Origin: JANQEA01 sp964466035
Lineage (GTDB): Bacteria; Bipolaricaulota; Bipolaricaulia; UBA7950; UBA9294
DNA: 19,110 bases
Assembly: GCA_964466035.1 (NCBI GenBank)
Contig: CAYXLR010000028.1
Location: forward strand, 1-19,110
Direction: 5' to 3'
The translations under genes and the position numbers were made by a program. Below are positions 6,293 through 13,524 of this stretch, in pieces (the stretch's first letter is position 1; each line of letters opens with the position of its first letter). Below the pieces are notes generated by a model. The model did no database searches. It saw only the letters and a list, made by a program, of their open reading frames with translations, and was not told the origin of the DNA.

Positions 6293-6317
6293 GGTCAGAG
6301 CTTTATTTTCGAATCTC
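6293..6317 (+). repeat. Second repeat type (GGTCAGAGCTTT...CGAATC) before a RAYT relic
   Basis: GGTCAGAGCTTTATTTTCGA, then ATCTC, matches 3827-3852 and 12288-12310 in the order GGTCAGA, spacer, CGAATC. It lies 22 bases before the relic transposase start at 6339, the position expected for the left end of that element. Confidence 0.6.
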
Positions 6318-6338
6318 GATCCGTCAAGCTGAACCGTC

Positions 6339-6533
6339 ATGGCACGTCCGCTACGCATCGCGAAGGAGCCTTGCACCACCCCGCTCCCTCTTGAACCGAG
6401 CCTCTCGCAGCGGGCGACTACTCGAAAGCAGCGTCCTGACTTCCATGCGATCATGAGATACACTGCAGGGATGCCAGACCTAGCAACAGAGTGGCGCCCC
6501 GCTCGCTACTGGGAGAGTCCCACTTGTGGATAG
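6339..6533 (+). pseudogene. Relic of the 5' end of a RAYT gene of another subfamily
   Basis: The open frame starts MARPLRIA, and MARPLRI is the standard N-terminus of a large RAYT subfamily (MARPLRIEYPGA...YHVxxRG). Homology is lost after about eight residues and the remaining frame looks random. No HUH motif follows, so the rest has been deleted or scrambled. The repeat at 6293-6317 in front supports the reading. With only eight matching residues the call remains tentative; the alternative is chance. This relic fills most of the 265-base interval between the transporter and the protease-like gene. Confidence 0.4.
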
Positions 6534-7476
6534 CGTGAAGCTTCTGGCCGTCGGGCTGGCCGTCCTATCGATCGCGCTTCTGGGGCTATTCGCCCAGGAG
6601 AAGTACGTGGTTCCTGCGCACGAGATTGCCGACTTCACCGCGACTCAACTGGAACTTGGGTTCGCGGGATCGCACGAACGTCTGGCCTATGTCGCGGTCA
6701 ACATCCAGGGGATCTCTCTGCGATTGATGGTCGACACCGGGTACTTCGCCCCTCTCTCCATCAACTCCGATGTGCTCGACCGCCTCGACGTGGAGTTCAC
6801 CGGGCGAAAAGCATCCCGCGACATGCACGGCAAGATCTATCTTGCCCGAGAGTACATCCTTCCCGAACTGTCGCTTGGCGAACTGACCTTGAGCGATGTA
6901 CCTGGCGTCGAGAATCTGACCTCGCCGTCCGGCTTCGACGGAACCGTCGGGCTCGAGCTGTTGCGCAACTTCAACCTGCTGCTCGACTACCGCGGCGGCC
7001 GGTTCACCTTGCTTCGGAAGGACTGCCGTCCGCAGGAACTCGCCGAGGAAGGCTGGTTTCGATATCGGGGCGAAATCTCCGCGTCTTTCGATATAGCGCT
7101 CGACGGGACGAACGAACGCTATGCGATCGGACTGGACTCCGGCTGCAGCTACACGACCGTCGACAGCGACTCGCCTCTGGGAAGGGCGCTTCGCGCCACT
7201 CTCGGAGAAGACGAACGATATCAAGCCGTCACCGAAGCGGGCGAGACGCTCTTCATCTACCCGGACGTCCATCTCTTGCTCGATGGGCGGTATGATCTCG
7301 GCCCGTCGACGTGTGTGGTCACGGACATCCACCCGCCCGTCGGAGATGGATTCCTGGGCTACGATCTCTTCTGGAACAGCACCGTGTTCGTCGATCACGA
7401 GGCAGGCGAGATCTGGCTACGCCGCGCCGAGACGGACGGTCCGCCGAATCCGGAGAAGAGCCCGCCAGAGGAATAG
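6526..7476 (+). CDS. Membrane-anchored two-lobed retropepsin-like aspartyl protease
   Basis: A 316-aa protein with an N-terminal hydrophobic segment (about 5-23), probably an uncleaved anchor or signal, followed by two repeats of the retroviral-type aspartyl protease domain. The first active-site motif is LMVDTGYFAPLSI (Asp70-Thr-Gly) and the second is AIGLDSGCSYTTVDS (Asp204-Ser-Gly). Each is followed by the family's late motif: FDGTVGLELLRNFNLLLDY (138-155) and GDGFLGYDLFWNSTVFVD (273-290). Two lobes in one chain would form a pepsin-like site without dimerisation. The family is Asp_protease_2 (gag-like). The substrate is unknown and the domain lies outside the cytoplasmic membrane. Start GTG at 6526 is used, with GGGAG 10 bases upstream; GTG at 6535 is possible. 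The tail is acidic and proline-rich. Confidence 0.85.
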   Translation: MDSVKLLAVGLAVLSIALLGLFAQEKYVVPAHEIADFTATQLELGFAGSHERLAYVAVNIQGISLRLMVDTGYFAPLSINSDVLDRLDVEFTGRKASRDMHGKIYLAREYILPELSLGELTLSDVPGVENLTSPSGFDGTVGLELLRNFNLLLDYRGGRFTLLRKDCRPQELAEEGWFRYRGEISASFDIALDGTNERYAIGLDSGCSYTTVDSDSPLGRALRATLGEDERYQAVTEAGETLFIYPDVHLLLDGRYDLGPSTCVVTDIHPPVGDGFLGYDLFWNSTVFVDHEAGEIWLRRAETDGPPNPEKSPPEE

Positions 7477-7498
7477 GAAAGTTCAAGTCCACTTTGAA

Positions 7499-7523
7499 GA
7501 TCGGGGGACACATGCCCTAACTC
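7499..7523 (+). repeat. Orphan RAYT-type repeat
   Basis: GATCGGGGGACACATGCCCT, then AACTC: a single copy with the AACTC inner end of RAYT2. It lies 23 bases after the stop of the protease-like gene, in the 185-base interval before the convergent gene at 7662. I see nothing else there. Confidence 0.65.
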
Positions 7524-7661
7524 GCAAGAACCAGAACCCTTCCCGACTCGCCGGGAACAAGATGCTCATCACACGCCTGATGGGGTGGCCCAGCTGCCGG
7601 CTTCAGCCGGTCATCCGACGCCCTCCACAACCCACAAGAACCTGCCGCGACTCGGATCCTG

Positions 7662-8615
7662 TCACTCCACGAGCGGCACCTTCTGCCAGAACGGATCGAC
7701 GTCCCCGACCGGCTTGCCCTGGGGATCGACCAGCTGGGAATAGCCGACGAACACGAGGACGGGCTCGATCATCTCCTGCGGGGTCACGCCCGGCTCGGCG
7801 TAGTACGCGACGTACATCTCCTCGACGACGACCGTTACAAGGTGGTGCTCTTCGGCGAGGCCTTCGCGCGGGGCCTCCTCGGGCCAGCGGGCCTTGAACT
7901 CCTGCGAGGCCGAATCGAAGGAGACCGTCGCAACACATGCAGTGGGATCAGCGAGGTCTCGCCACACGCGCGCGGCCCCGACGAGCTCGCCGTAGTCACC
8001 GAACGCCACGCTGCACTTCGCTCCGGGACCTTCCACCGGTACACCGGCGAGCTCCATCTCGAAGATGACCGAAACCGCGCTGATGCCTTCATCGAGAAGC
8101 TCGCCGTTGGCGCCAAACTCCGCGAACTCGTAGTAGTCGACGCCACTCAACGTCGCCCCTTCGGGAAGCCAGCCGTGTTCCTCAAGGAAGTCCCTCGCCT
8201 TGTCTATCGCCTCTTCATCAGAGAGGAGGCCGGCGGCCCGGCGCTCGCTGAGCAGCTTCTCCTCGTCCGTGTAGCGGAGGTAGCCGGTCCCTGGGCGTAG
8301 GCTGGCCTCGAGCGTTCTTCCGCCATCGCGTGCCACCCAGATGACATCGTTGCCGCCGATTTCCCCCGGCAGACCGAAGACCTTCATGAGCTCATAGAAG
8401 CCCTCGCGGTCCACCATCGGGCCGACGACCTCGTACACGGGAATCTCGTCGGGCACTACCACCGGCTCCGCGCGGAAGTCGAATCGCGATACGACCTGAG
8501 TCTTCGCCACGGGGGCGACCTCGTCGCGAAGGTCAGGGCGCTCGATGTCGGTAATCACTTGCCATCCCATCATCAGCCCGATCGCTACTGCAAGCAGCAA
8601 CAGCGCTGTCTTCAT
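7662..8615 (-). CDS. Exported or membrane-anchored partner of the caspase-like lipoprotein, 317 aa
   Basis: The first 20 residues (MKTALLLLAVAIGLMMGWQV) form a signal peptide or anchor, and the rest is acidic and soluble outside the membrane. No named domain is certain. EEAIDKARDFLEEHGWLPEGA (about 134-154) resembles PepSY/YpeB-like repeats, and IPVYEVVGP (about 58-66) opens the folded part. ATG at 8615 follows an excellent GAGGAGGTGAG site. The gene is 48 bases downstream of the DUF6345-like gene on the same strand, so they form an operon. From memory, larger DUF6345 proteins in other bacteria carry an N-terminal part similar to this one, so the two genes may be a split version of one two-domain protein. 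Function unknown. Confidence 0.8.
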   Translation of the reverse strand: MKTALLLLAVAIGLMMGWQVITDIERPDLRDEVAPVAKTQVVSRFDFRAEPVVVPDEIPVYEVVGPMVDREGFYELMKVFGLPGEIGGNDVIWVARDGGRTLEASLRPGTGYLRYTDEEKLLSERRAAGLLSDEEAIDKARDFLEEHGWLPEGATLSGVDYYEFAEFGANGELLDEGISAVSVIFEMELAGVPVEGPGAKCSVAFGDYGELVGAARVWRDLADPTACVATVSFDSASQEFKARWPEEAPREGLAEEHHLVTVVVEEMYVAYYAEPGVTPQEMIEPVLVFVGYSQLVDPQGKPVGDVDPFWQKVPLVE

Positions 8616-8663
8616 GCCTCACCTCCTCGATTCACCATGGGGGTTCCCGCCGAAACAGCGTGC

Positions 8664-9482
8664 CTAGTCACAGGGCCAGCTGCAGTACACATACGACTGG
8701 TTTCCGGGGATTGGGTCGTCGGACCAGCTGTCGAGTGTGTCGCCCAAGGTGTCTCGGCCTTCGCTCTTCGCACGAAGGTAGGCGCCCTTCACGCTCGGGC
8801 CCTCCGTCATCCGTGTAGCGCAATACCACCCACATCGGATCGTTCTCTTCGACCCACCGCTGACTCCCGTGCCCGTGAGATAGTCGGCGTAGTATCCCCC
8901 GCGATCCCAGTCATCGAAAGCATGGGTGCGGAATCCGAGGATGTAGTGCAATCCTCTCATGACGTCGCTGTTGGCGTATCTCTGACAGAGCGAGTACGGC
9001 GCGCCGTCGGCCGAGCGGATCAGCGGCGAGCAGACGTCGAGGACGATGAATTCGAGATCCGTGTCGCCCCATTGCGGCTCGCGATCGGTGGGAACGACGG
9101 AAAGGATCCAGTCATCGTGGGCGTTCACACCGAAAGTGAAGGCGCTCCCCGTACCGAGCCCTGTGCTCCCCGCCCCGTGCCCGGCGAAGTACGCGAAGTC
9201 CACGGAGTCGATCCAGTCCGTGTCGGTACCCCCCTTCGACTCCCGCTTGAAATGTTCCTCCCAAGCGTCCGCGTTCCCTTTATTGAACCGTCCGATCCAG
9301 CCATAGGCGACGATCTTGTTGTAGAACCCCTCGGCGCACGACTTCCGGCCCTCGACGTCGTCTTTGCCGACAGCCGAGTAGTACTGCACCCATTCAACTG
9401 CGACTTCGTCCTCGCAGCCGGTTGACGCAAGAATGACGAGCAGCAATCCGACGACCAACAACCCGACCCGGAGCCTGTTCAT
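8664..9482 (-). CDS. Caspase-like lipoprotein, DUF6345-like
   Basis: A 272-aa predicted lipoprotein with signal peptide and lipobox LASTGC (Cys23 the lipidation site). The folded part looks like the caspase/gingipain (clan CD) fold: VDFAYFAGHG puts His102 at the end of one strand, and DLEFIVLDVCSPL puts Cys151 at the end of the next, the usual His-Cys dyad arrangement. AWEEHF, WGDTDLEF and GLHYILGFRT are the motifs I associate with DUF6345. It is rich in Cys near the C-terminus (about 217-271), which suggests disulfides outside the cytoplasm. ATG at 9482 follows a GGGGGAGG site. First gene of a two-gene operon with the 317-aa protein. Protease activity is inferred from the dyad only; a binding or sensor role is possible. 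Confidence 0.8.
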   Translation of the reverse strand: MNRLRVGLLVVGLLLVILASTGCEDEVAVEWVQYYSAVGKDDVEGRKSCAEGFYNKIVAYGWIGRFNKGNADAWEEHFKRESKGGTDTDWIDSVDFAYFAGHGAGSTGLGTGSAFTFGVNAHDDWILSVVPTDREPQWGDTDLEFIVLDVCSPLIRSADGAPYSLCQRYANSDVMRGLHYILGFRTHAFDDWDRGGYYADYLTGTGVSGGSKRTIRCGWYCATRMTEGPSVKGAYLRAKSEGRDTLGDTLDSWSDDPIPGNQSYVYCSWPCD

Positions 9483-9608
9483 GCCTCCCCCCTTTCCGGT
9501 CTCGTCCTTCGTGATGACCTACGAGCTTAGAAGATCATCACCTGAACGGACCACCTTACAACGAAGCGCACGGTGCGAGCAAGCACCGCGGTAGGTTCCG
9601 GGAGGAGG

Positions 9609-9693
9609 GAGTTCGCGGGACAGATACCCTGATCCGCCAGGATCACGCTCTGCTTATCTCTTCGGTGAGTTGTCTTTTGTGTCCCCGATTTCA
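9609..9693. repeat. Mini-element of two facing RAYT-type ends
   Basis: The left copy 9609-9634 (GAGTTCGCGGGACAGATACC) and the right copy 9673-9693 in inverted orientation (TTTTGTGTCCCCGATTTCA) face each other about 40 bases apart with no gene between. This looks like a MITE or BIME moved by a RAYT in trans. It lies in the 301-base gap 9483-9783 between two minus-strand genes; nothing else is seen there. Confidence 0.65.
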
Positions 9694-9783
9694 AGTCGAA
9701 CCAGCAAGAGCCGTGCCGGTTCCTCCCCGCAGGCGGACGGTGAGCCGTGGAGCGAGCACGTGCGGCCTGCTTCACGTGGCCGG

Positions 9784-10896
9784 TTACGAACTCCTGCTGA
9801 GGCGCTCCCTGAGCTGCAGGAACTCGTCCGCGACGGCCTCCAGGTCCGACACGTGAAAGCCTTCGGCCAGCGAACCAACGTGAGGACGAAGGGCCTCGAC
9901 CGCGCGCGGCGCGAACCGGACGAAGCCTTCCTCGTCCATCGGCTCCGTCCCTTCCTCGATCGATGCCCGAGCGTTCAGTCGAATGGCTTCTTCTTCCGAG
10001 ATTCCCGCCGGGAGGTCCAGGCGCATTCGGCCTTCCTCGACCCATACGGGATAGCCTCCGAGGAGACCGAACGGTCCGGGGACATGGAGCCGCCTTGTAC
10101 GTCCTGTAAGAAGGGCACTGATGACACTGACGGCGTGCGCGCCGACCACGTGGTTGATCTCCGCACCGGGAACTGCTCGAATCGCGGCAACAGCTTCCGA
10201 TAGATCGTGGATCGGCTCCTCTCCGAGCCACGCTCGCGGTCGGGTCGGTTCAGATCCTGCCAACAGAGGAAAGCCCGAGATGTGCACGTGATGGGCGACC
10301 ACGCGCAACTCGCTGCTCCCCTTTCCCGAAAGACGGTGCGCGAGAAACGCGCTCAGAATCCCGACGTTGCCGATCCCGCACAGGATCGGCAGTCCAAGTC
10401 GATCCAGGAGCGCGTTGACCGCGTCGGGGTAGCATGCGTTGACAAGGACGGTGTCGTGGCCTGAGTCTCGAAGCAAGCCTCCGACGCGCGACGCGAGCGC
10501 CGCCTGCAGAGGAAGCGTCACTCCGAAGCCCGCAGCGTAGACGAGGTCTCGCCAAGACGTCGGCTCGGAAAGTGCCCACGGAGATTGGAGCGTCGCTGTG
10601 TGGAACACGACGCGGGGGTGTCGACCGGCGATCTTCTCCGCCAGATCTGTCGGCTCACTCCAATCGATCGAGTTCCCCCGAAACGAGAAATCCCCCGAGG
10701 ATTCCGCCGCGCGCGCGTTGGCGACGGCCGTCACTTCCTCAGCGGATCGTCTCTCCCGGCCGAGCACGACGACGCGGATCCCCTCGATCGGCGCGAGGGC
10801 GAGCGCATAGCAGAACGCCCGGGCGAGCGAGCCGGTGCCGACGACCAAGATGTCCGTTCTCTTCGACGCTTGCGTGCTGCCGTGCGATGCCGTCAC
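9784..10896 (-). CDS. Rossmann-fold NAD(P)-binding oxidoreductase, malate/lactate dehydrogenase-like layout
   Basis: A 370-aa cytoplasmic protein. The dinucleotide-binding motif is DILVVGTGSLARAFCYALA (about residues 15-33, GxGSLA), and beta-2 ends VVVLGRERR, whose arginine favours NADP. VVFHTATLQSPW and VLVNACYPDAVNALLDRLGLPILCGIGNVG follow in the positions where lactate and malate dehydrogenases carry the substrate loop and the V-N-P-V region. VWVEEGRMRLDLPAGISEEEAI resembles their C-terminal part. The catalytic Asp-His pair of true lactate/malate dehydrogenases is not obvious, so the substrate is open. Start GTG at 10896 follows GAAGGAG with 7 bases spacing, and a possible -10 box TATACT lies at 10948-10943. 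The gene is single, with repeats on both sides. Confidence 0.8.
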   Translation of the reverse strand: MTASHGSTQASKRTDILVVGTGSLARAFCYALALAPIEGIRVVVLGRERRSAEEVTAVANARAAESSGDFSFRGNSIDWSEPTDLAEKIAGRHPRVVFHTATLQSPWALSEPTSWRDLVYAAGFGVTLPLQAALASRVGGLLRDSGHDTVLVNACYPDAVNALLDRLGLPILCGIGNVGILSAFLAHRLSGKGSSELRVVAHHVHISGFPLLAGSEPTRPRAWLGEEPIHDLSEAVAAIRAVPGAEINHVVGAHAVSVISALLTGRTRRLHVPGPFGLLGGYPVWVEEGRMRLDLPAGISEEEAIRLNARASIEEGTEPMDEEGFVRFAPRAVEALRPHVGSLAEGFHVSDLEAVADEFLQLRERLSRSS

Positions 10897-10942
10897 GATG
10901 GTTCTCCTTCGTCCACATCGAAGCCGTCGGATTCCTACCGAG

Positions 10943-10948
10943 AGTATA
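10943..10948 (-). promoter_or_regulatory. Putative -10 box for the Rossmann oxidoreductase
   Basis: TATACT on the minus strand, 46 bases before the GTG at 10896. It is the same hexamer as in front of the nitroreductase, but here with room for a normal leader and Shine-Dalgarno. The -35 region is weak. Confidence 0.3.
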
Positions 10949-10966
10949 CGGCGTTCGGAGAGCGTG

Positions 10967-10997
10967 GAGTTCCTGGGGCACGTGCCCTGTCTCTGAT
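10967..10997 (+). repeat. Degenerate orphan RAYT-type repeat
   Basis: GAGTTCCTGGGGCACGTGCC, then CTGTCTCTGAT, keeps the layout of the RAYT ends (GAGTTCC, GGGGCAC, GCCC, TCTC) with several changes. It is an old copy in the interval upstream of the oxidoreductase. Confidence 0.5.
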
Positions 10998-11025
10998 ATC
11001 TCGCGGGGAGAGTGAGTTAGGTCTC

Positions 11026-11058
11026 GATTCTCAGGGTCCTGAGCGCAGCGAGAGCCCT
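11026..11058 (+). repeat. Dispersed 33-bp hairpin repeat, copy 1
   Basis: GATTCTCAGGGTCCTGAGCG, then CAGCGAGAGCCCT. It matches 12243-12275 at 30 of 33 positions in the same orientation. It can form a stem from GGG(T)xCTxAG against GAGAGCCC. It forms the broken end of the gene fragment at 11031-11195. Confidence 0.75.
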
Positions 11059-11195
11059 CTGGCCGGGCTCCGAGGCAACGATGTCGCTCCGATCTCGGGA
11101 GCCTCCGCGCGCTCGCGGGCGATCTCCAGGGTTCGAACCGTGTTGGCCTCGCCGCAGTGCTCGAAGTAGACGACGTCCCTTTTGAGCTCGCTCAT
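11031..11195 (-). pseudogene. Truncated gene, pyruvate-kinase C-terminal-like protein
   Basis: ATG at 11195 with GGAAGG just upstream opens MSELKRDVVYFEHCGEANTV and continues RTLEIARERAEA. This matches the N-terminus of small proteins related to the pyruvate kinase alpha/beta domain (pattern VxYFExxGxxNTxxTLxIAxERAxxLGI). After about 28 residues the similarity ends, and the frame runs through low-complexity sequence into the dispersed repeat at 11026-11058, where it meets a stop. The family is usually around 150-200 aa, so most of the gene is gone. No remainder is found on the other side of the repeat. The loss probably came with repeat insertion or recombination. Confidence 0.5.
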
Positions 11196-11418
11196 GCCTT
11201 CCGTCTTCTTCCGCCTCTGATTATCGGTGAAACGATGGCCATCGGATCGCTTCCCACCATTGTGCTGCTTGGCCCCGCGTAGGCTCAACGGAGGAGACGT
11301 AGCGAGTGCAAATCATCGGCAAACGGTGCGTTCCCTGAGACGCCTCCACGTCGACGAGGCGACAAGACACGGACGCGGCCTATCCGAAAGCCCTATTCCA
11401 TGTTGGGATGGCTCACTC

Positions 11419-12141
11419 TTACCACAACTGGATCTTGGAGCCTTTCCCGACTTTTGTCCCGATGTGGGTTTCGACAACTTTTTTCGTTTTCGGATCAAGC
11501 TTGAAGCTAGACCAACCAAGGTACTTCGCTCCATCCCGCTCTGCGACTGATCCGGCAGCGCTCAGGAACCAGCCAGTCTCTTTCCCATTTTTCACGACAG
11601 GAGAAGATGCACCTCTCGCTGCAATCACTTCGCAACCGGTGATCCTGGCAAGCTTCGCCGCGAACGTGCTGACCGCAACGCGGCAGCCGGTCAGAGTGAT
11701 CTTGCAGTCCTCACAGAAGCGAATGGTCCCGGCAGCGATCGCTGCCTGAAGATCCTTAAGGTAGCGTGCGTCTTTGTGATCACCATCTAGTTTCGCGCTG
11801 TAGAACCCCGACCGGTTCGGCCCGCCGCTCCACACCCCCCCTCTGTTGGTGGCGCCGCTCGCTACAAATCCCCACCCGTGAGACACGATTGTCAGGTTTG
11901 CAATACTATCCTTGTTTCCGCAAGCAGCCGTCAAGCGCTCGAGTAGCTCCTTGCCTGTGTCCCAGGATTTCGCATTGGCCTTACCTGCAATCTTCTCCGC
12001 CCATTTTTTCATTGCTGCCGCATCGCTTTTCGGCTTGGTCGCATACAATCCCAAATCGACTGATGCAGCGAGAAGGTCTGTACCGACTACGAGCAAGGCA
12101 AGGAAGCAAGCGACAAGTACACGAAAATATGTGGACCGCAT
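11419..12141 (-). CDS. Exported caspase-like protein, DUF4347-like, 240 aa
   Basis: An exported protein with a clear signal peptide (about 1-26, hydrophobic VLVACFLALLVVGTDLLAAS). NLTIVSHGWGF places His88 after a hydrophobic strand, and CKITLTGCRVAVSTFAAKLARITGCEVIAARG places Cys153 after the next. This order of SHG, then GCxVA, then F...LA..TGxxVxA is the pattern of DUF4347-type domains, which I take to have a caspase-like (clan CD) fold. Cys143 and Cys146 (RFCEDCKI) add a CxxC. It stands alone and is visibly more AT-rich than its neighbours, with runs such as TTTTTTCG. It lies between two direct copies of a 33-bp repeat, which suggests acquisition. The ATG follows a GGGGTG site. Whether it cleaves peptides is unknown. 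Confidence 0.75.
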   Translation of the reverse strand: MRSTYFRVLVACFLALLVVGTDLLAASVDLGLYATKPKSDAAAMKKWAEKIAGKANAKSWDTGKELLERLTAACGNKDSIANLTIVSHGWGFVASGATNRGGVWSGGPNRSGFYSAKLDGDHKDARYLKDLQAAIAAGTIRFCEDCKITLTGCRVAVSTFAAKLARITGCEVIAARGASSPVVKNGKETGWFLSAAGSVAERDGAKYLGWSSFKLDPKTKKVVETHIGTKVGKGSKIQLW

Positions 12142-12242
12142 AGCACATCACCCCAAAGGACACAATACATAGGAGCAAGGCCAAAGTCAATGAAAGGCCA
12201 TGCTGAGACGCCACGCAAGGATCCGAGGATGGGGCAGATCTT

Positions 12243-12310
12243 GATTCTCAGGGTTCTCAGCGCAGCGAGAGCCCCTCGGTAGGCCCAGGGTCAGACCTTT
12301 CGTGCGAATC
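12243..12310 (+). repeat. Dispersed 33-bp repeat copy 2, followed by a GGTCAGA-type repeat
   Basis: Positions 12243-12275 are the second copy of the 33-bp hairpin repeat (GGGTTCTC against GAGAGCCC). Directly after it, 12288-12310 (GGGTCAGACCTTTCGTGCGA, then ATC) is the third copy of the repeat type seen at 3827 and 6293. The 303-base gap 12142-12444 between the divergent genes holds these repeats and no recognised gene. Confidence 0.7.
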
Positions 12311-12444
12311 GCGCGCTGACCGATTCGCAAGAGCCACGTGTGCAGGTGCTTTGAACTTCCGTCCTCTTGTGCGTGAGAATCCGCACTGCGGAATCGACGC
12401 CCCGTCGCCCGCCGCAAACCGTGTACCCCGGAGGAACGAGGAGA

Positions 12445-13432
12445 ATGAAGGAAGTCACGCTCCGCGGAACGCACTTCGAGATGGGGCGCCAGGTCGGCAA
12501 GCGGCTGCGCGAGGCGGGCACCGAGTTGCCCGAACTCGACGCGAGGCAGGTCTGCTACATCGACGGTCTCGTCGGGCAAGTGGAGGGATTGATTCCGGAT
12601 CCCTTCGACGAGATGCGCGGGCTCGCGGAAGCCGGAGGTTACGATGAGCGGGCCGTCTGCTTCTACGCTTTGTCGATCGGGATCGTTCCCTCCTGCACGG
12701 TCGTCGCCGTGTCCGGGGCACATACGACGGACGGGCAAACGCTCTTCGGACGGAACTACGACGCCGGACCCGAGTTCGCAGATTTCACCCTCTACAGAAT
12801 CTATCCGGAAGGCGGACTCGCCCACATCGGCTGCGCCTACGACCTCCTCATCGGCCGCGAGGACGGCATCAACGAGGCGGGGCTGGCGATCGCCGTGACC
12901 CGGCGTCCAGGGGCACAACACGGACGAGCCTGGGCTGTGGGATCACATCCCGGTGAGAGCCGTGCTCGACCGGTGCGGGACGGTCGATGAGGCGGTGACG
13001 CTTCTGGAGACGCTCCCTCACCTCTGGACGAAGAACTTCCTCCTCACCGACAAGACAGGCGAGATCGCCGTGGTCGAGGCGGCCCAGCAGAAGGTCGTCA
13101 CGACGCGCGTCGAGAGCGGATTCGGCGCGATCGCCAATCACTTCGAGGCACCGGAGATGCGCGCCTACTGCGACGAGACCGAGATCCCTGCCAACTCAGT
13201 CCACCGACGTGAAACCGCGTGTCGCTGGTTCGAGGCCGCGAGGGAATCCGGAGAGACGCTCGACCGTGTCCGGCTCAAGAGGCTTCTCTCCGCAACCGGC
13301 GACGGCGTGAGATCGGAACTGCGCGAGGATTTCACGACCGTGTGGTCTTGGCTCGGCACACTCGGCGAGCGTCGGATCGACCTTTCCGACCGGCTTCCCG
13401 AAGAGGGGAGCTACCGCGAGCACACCTTCTAG
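12445..13432 (+). pseudogene. C45/Ntn-family amidohydrolase (acyltransferase-like) gene broken by a +1 frameshift
   Basis: The two halves, ATG 12445 (MKEVTLRGTHFEMGRQVGKR) to about 12900 and about 12902 to TAG 13432, form one protein of about 328 aa. The family is peptidase C45 / acyl-CoA:6-APA acyltransferase-like, N-terminal-nucleophile hydrolases that self-cleave before a cysteine. The expected nucleophile is Cys84 in IVPSCTVVAVSG, followed by the family motif TDGQTLFGRNYD (about 95-106). The frame is lost at GTGACCCGGCGTC (about 12895-12907). Removing one C restores AVTGVQGHNTDEPGLWDHIPVRAV, which is typical of the family. The fault is one base in a CCC run, so it may be a sequencing error rather than decay; the rest is intact. 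GAGGAG precedes the ATG. The substrate is unknown. Confidence 0.85.
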
Positions 13433-13524
13433 CGCATGCCTCCCCGGCAACCGGAACGAAGAGCCCCCCGAAGCGACTCGGGAGCTGCCCCGTGACTCCG
13501 TGTCGACCTCCGTTCTCGGGCGAC

